A stretch of DNA of 17,247 bases from JAGLSB01 sp023135955 (GTDB lineage: Bacteria > Bacteroidota > Bacteroidia > Bacteroidales > GCA-2748055). The stretch covers positions 1 to 17,247 of the forward strand of contig DAOVIO010000082.1 of assembly GCA_030673645.1 (NCBI GenBank). Reading direction: 5' to 3'. Positions 16,266 through 17,247 of the stretch are shown piece by piece. Both the position numbers and the translations under genes were made by a program. Below the pieces are notes generated by a model. The model was not told the DNA's origin, searched no databases, and saw only the letters and a program-made list of their open reading frames with translations. How positions within the stretch are numbered: position 1 is the first letter of the stretch; every line of letters starts with the position of its first letter.

Positions 16266-16694
16266 ATGACAATCAACGAAATACAGGACAGTATAATAGA
16301 AGAATTCTCCATTTTCGATGATTGGATGGATCGCTATAGTTATCTCATTGAATTAGGAAATGAGCTACCTCCTATTGATCAAAAATTCAAAACTGATGAG
16401 TATCTGATAAATGGCTGTCAGTCGAAAGTTTGGCTAAATGCAGAATATGAAAATGGTATAATCTCTTATACTGCCGAAGGTGACGCTGTAATTGTAAAGG
16501 GTATTGTAGCTTTACTTGTTAAAGTATTAAATAACCAGAAAGCATCTGAGGTAATGAATGTCGATTTATATTTTATTGACAAAATTGGATTGAAAGAAAA
16601 TCTATCACCAACACGCTCTAACGGATTGCTTTCCATGGCAAAGAAAATGAAGTTATATGCTTTGGCTTATTATACAAAGCATAAAGAGAAGTAG
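16266..16694 (+). CDS. sufE: Sulfur-transfer protein SufE
   Basis: Accepts persulfide sulfur from SufS, stimulates it, and delivers the sulfur to SufB. The 142-residue protein has the SufE fold order: an N-terminal helix (IIEEFSIFDDWMDRYSYLIE), LPPIDQKFKTDEYLINGCQS with the acceptor cysteine at exactly position 51 as in E. coli SufE, and SKVWLNAEYENG following. The C-terminal helices include LSPTRSNGLLSMAKKMK. It is fourth after sufS, with a 40-base gap. A CsdE role is possible on sequence alone, but the operon position makes SufE the natural call. Confidence 0.95.
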   Translation: MTINEIQDSIIEEFSIFDDWMDRYSYLIELGNELPPIDQKFKTDEYLINGCQSKVWLNAEYENGIISYTAEGDAVIVKGIVALLVKVLNNQKASEVMNVDLYFIDKIGLKENLSPTRSNGLLSMAKKMKLYALAYYTKHKEK

Positions 16695-16738
16695 GATTGA
16701 GCAGATGAAATATATTATTCTTAATTAAGGTTGAAAAA

Positions 16739-17059
16739 ATGAGCGAAAGAACAATAATAGATATTGAATCAGATATAATATTGACTCTGAAAAATATTTA
16801 TGATCCGGAGATTCCTGTTAATATCTATGAATTAGGATTGATATACGAAATTGATGTTGAAGAGGACTTTAATGTTATCATAACTATGACTCTCACTACA
16901 CCAAATTGTCCTGTAGCAGACTCACTACTTGAAGATGTCAGAGACCAGGTTGCTTCTGTAAAATCTGTTAAGAAAGCTACCGTAAATCTTACTTTCGACC
17001 CTCCATGGGATCAGGAAATGCTGACGGATGAGGCTAAACTAGACTTAGGTATGCTTTAA
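16739..17059 (+). CDS. sufT: SufT, MIP18/DUF59-family Fe-S maturation factor
   Basis: A 106-residue protein of the MIP18 (DUF59) family, whose members help load Fe-S clusters into target proteins; in bacteria the SUF-linked form is called SufT. It shows YDPEIPVNIYELGLIYEID at 21-39, the conserved TTPNCPVADSLLEDV with the single cysteine C57, and the C-terminal FDPPWDQEMLTDEAKLDLG that typifies this group. It follows sufE after 44 bases and precedes queG after 6, so all are likely one transcript. A PaaD-like phenylacetate role is excluded by the operon and by the short length. Confidence 0.92.
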   Translation: MSERTIIDIESDIILTLKNIYDPEIPVNIYELGLIYEIDVEEDFNVIITMTLTTPNCPVADSLLEDVRDQVASVKSVKKATVNLTFDPPWDQEMLTDEAKLDLGML

Positions 17060-17065
17060 TATACA

Positions 17066-17247
17066 TTGAAAACAATAGCTGAAAATACCACTCTCATTAA
17101 AGAAAAAGCTTTAGAGCTTGGATTTAGTGATTGCGACATTTCAAAGGCTGAATTTCTTGGGAAGGATGCTGAAATCCTTGATAAATGGATAAGTTCCGGC
17201 TACCATGCAAATATGTCGTGGATGGCTAATAATCTCGAAAAACGAAA
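17066..17247 (+). CDS. queG: Epoxyqueuosine reductase QueG, N-terminal part (3' cut by window)
   Basis: First 60 codons of a gene that runs off the window. LIKEKALELGFSDCDISKA followed by DKWISSGYHANMSWM and ANNLEKR is the N-terminal pattern of QueG (usual form GYHGEM.YM...KR), the cobalamin- and 4Fe-4S-dependent enzyme that makes the last step to queuosine in tRNA anticodons. The start is a TTG at 17066: the frame is closed by the sufT stop at 17057-17059, only 6 bases before, and the next in-frame ATG lies inside the conserved WISSGYHANM segment. Placement at the end of the suf operon suits an Fe-S client protein. The cluster-binding cysteines lie beyond the window. Confidence 0.85.
   Translation, partial: MKTIAENTTLIKEKALELGFSDCDISKAEFLGKDAEILDKWISSGYHANMSWMANNLEKR

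Noticed and set aside
16720..16729. 10-base palindrome CTTAATTAAG between sufE and sufT
   Set aside because: Short AT-rich palindrome; no reason to call it an operator inside an operon.

Overview
The window reads as ordinary chromosomal DNA from an AT-rich member of the Bacteroidota, probably on the Bacteroidales/Marinilabiliales side. The evidence is the gene set (SUF operon of the sufBCDSE-sufT type, short-chain-type threonine dehydrogenase with Kbl, serine-type sulfatase with a lipoprotein-like signal, Bacteroidota-style PabB/PabC pair), weak Shine-Dalgarno sequences, and at least one good match to the Bacteroidota -7 promoter element TAnnTTTG. I cannot name a genus from sequence alone.

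Layout. 1-125 holds the tail of an unrecognised plus-strand gene. 126-589 is a 464-base non-coding leader in front of nrdJ (590-3214, plus), a coenzyme-B12-dependent class II ribonucleotide reductase; the last 100 bases of the leader can fold into competing pairings. Facing nrdJ, with 3 bases between stop codons, is a minus-strand operon read from 5690 down to 3218: a TraB/GumN-family exported protein, then pabB and pabC for p-aminobenzoate (folate) synthesis. After a 320-base empty gap, a second minus-strand cluster runs from 8737 down to 6011: L-threonine dehydrogenase, 2-amino-3-ketobutyrate CoA ligase (Kbl), and a small YccF-type membrane protein. Together Tdh and Kbl turn threonine into glycine and acetyl-CoA. 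A REP-like inverted repeat lies between them.

From 9015 onward everything is on the plus strand: a small beta-carbonic anhydrase-like protein, an exported serine-type sulfatase (11227 end), a recognisable promoter near 11324, and then the complete iron-sulfur assembly operon sufB-sufC-sufD-sufS-sufE-sufT, closely followed by the start of queG, whose product (epoxyqueuosine reductase) is itself an Fe-S and B12 enzyme. SufS takes sulfur from cysteine, SufE relays it to the SufBCD scaffold, and SufT is thought to help mature Fe-S targets.

I found no CRISPR array, tRNA, rRNA, insertion sequence, phage or defence gene. I do not see a clearly undescribed system. The items most worth a second look are the nrdJ leader, the REP-like element and short tandem duplications beside stop codons in the threonine cluster, the two TTG-started genes, and the cysteine-rich tail of SufD.
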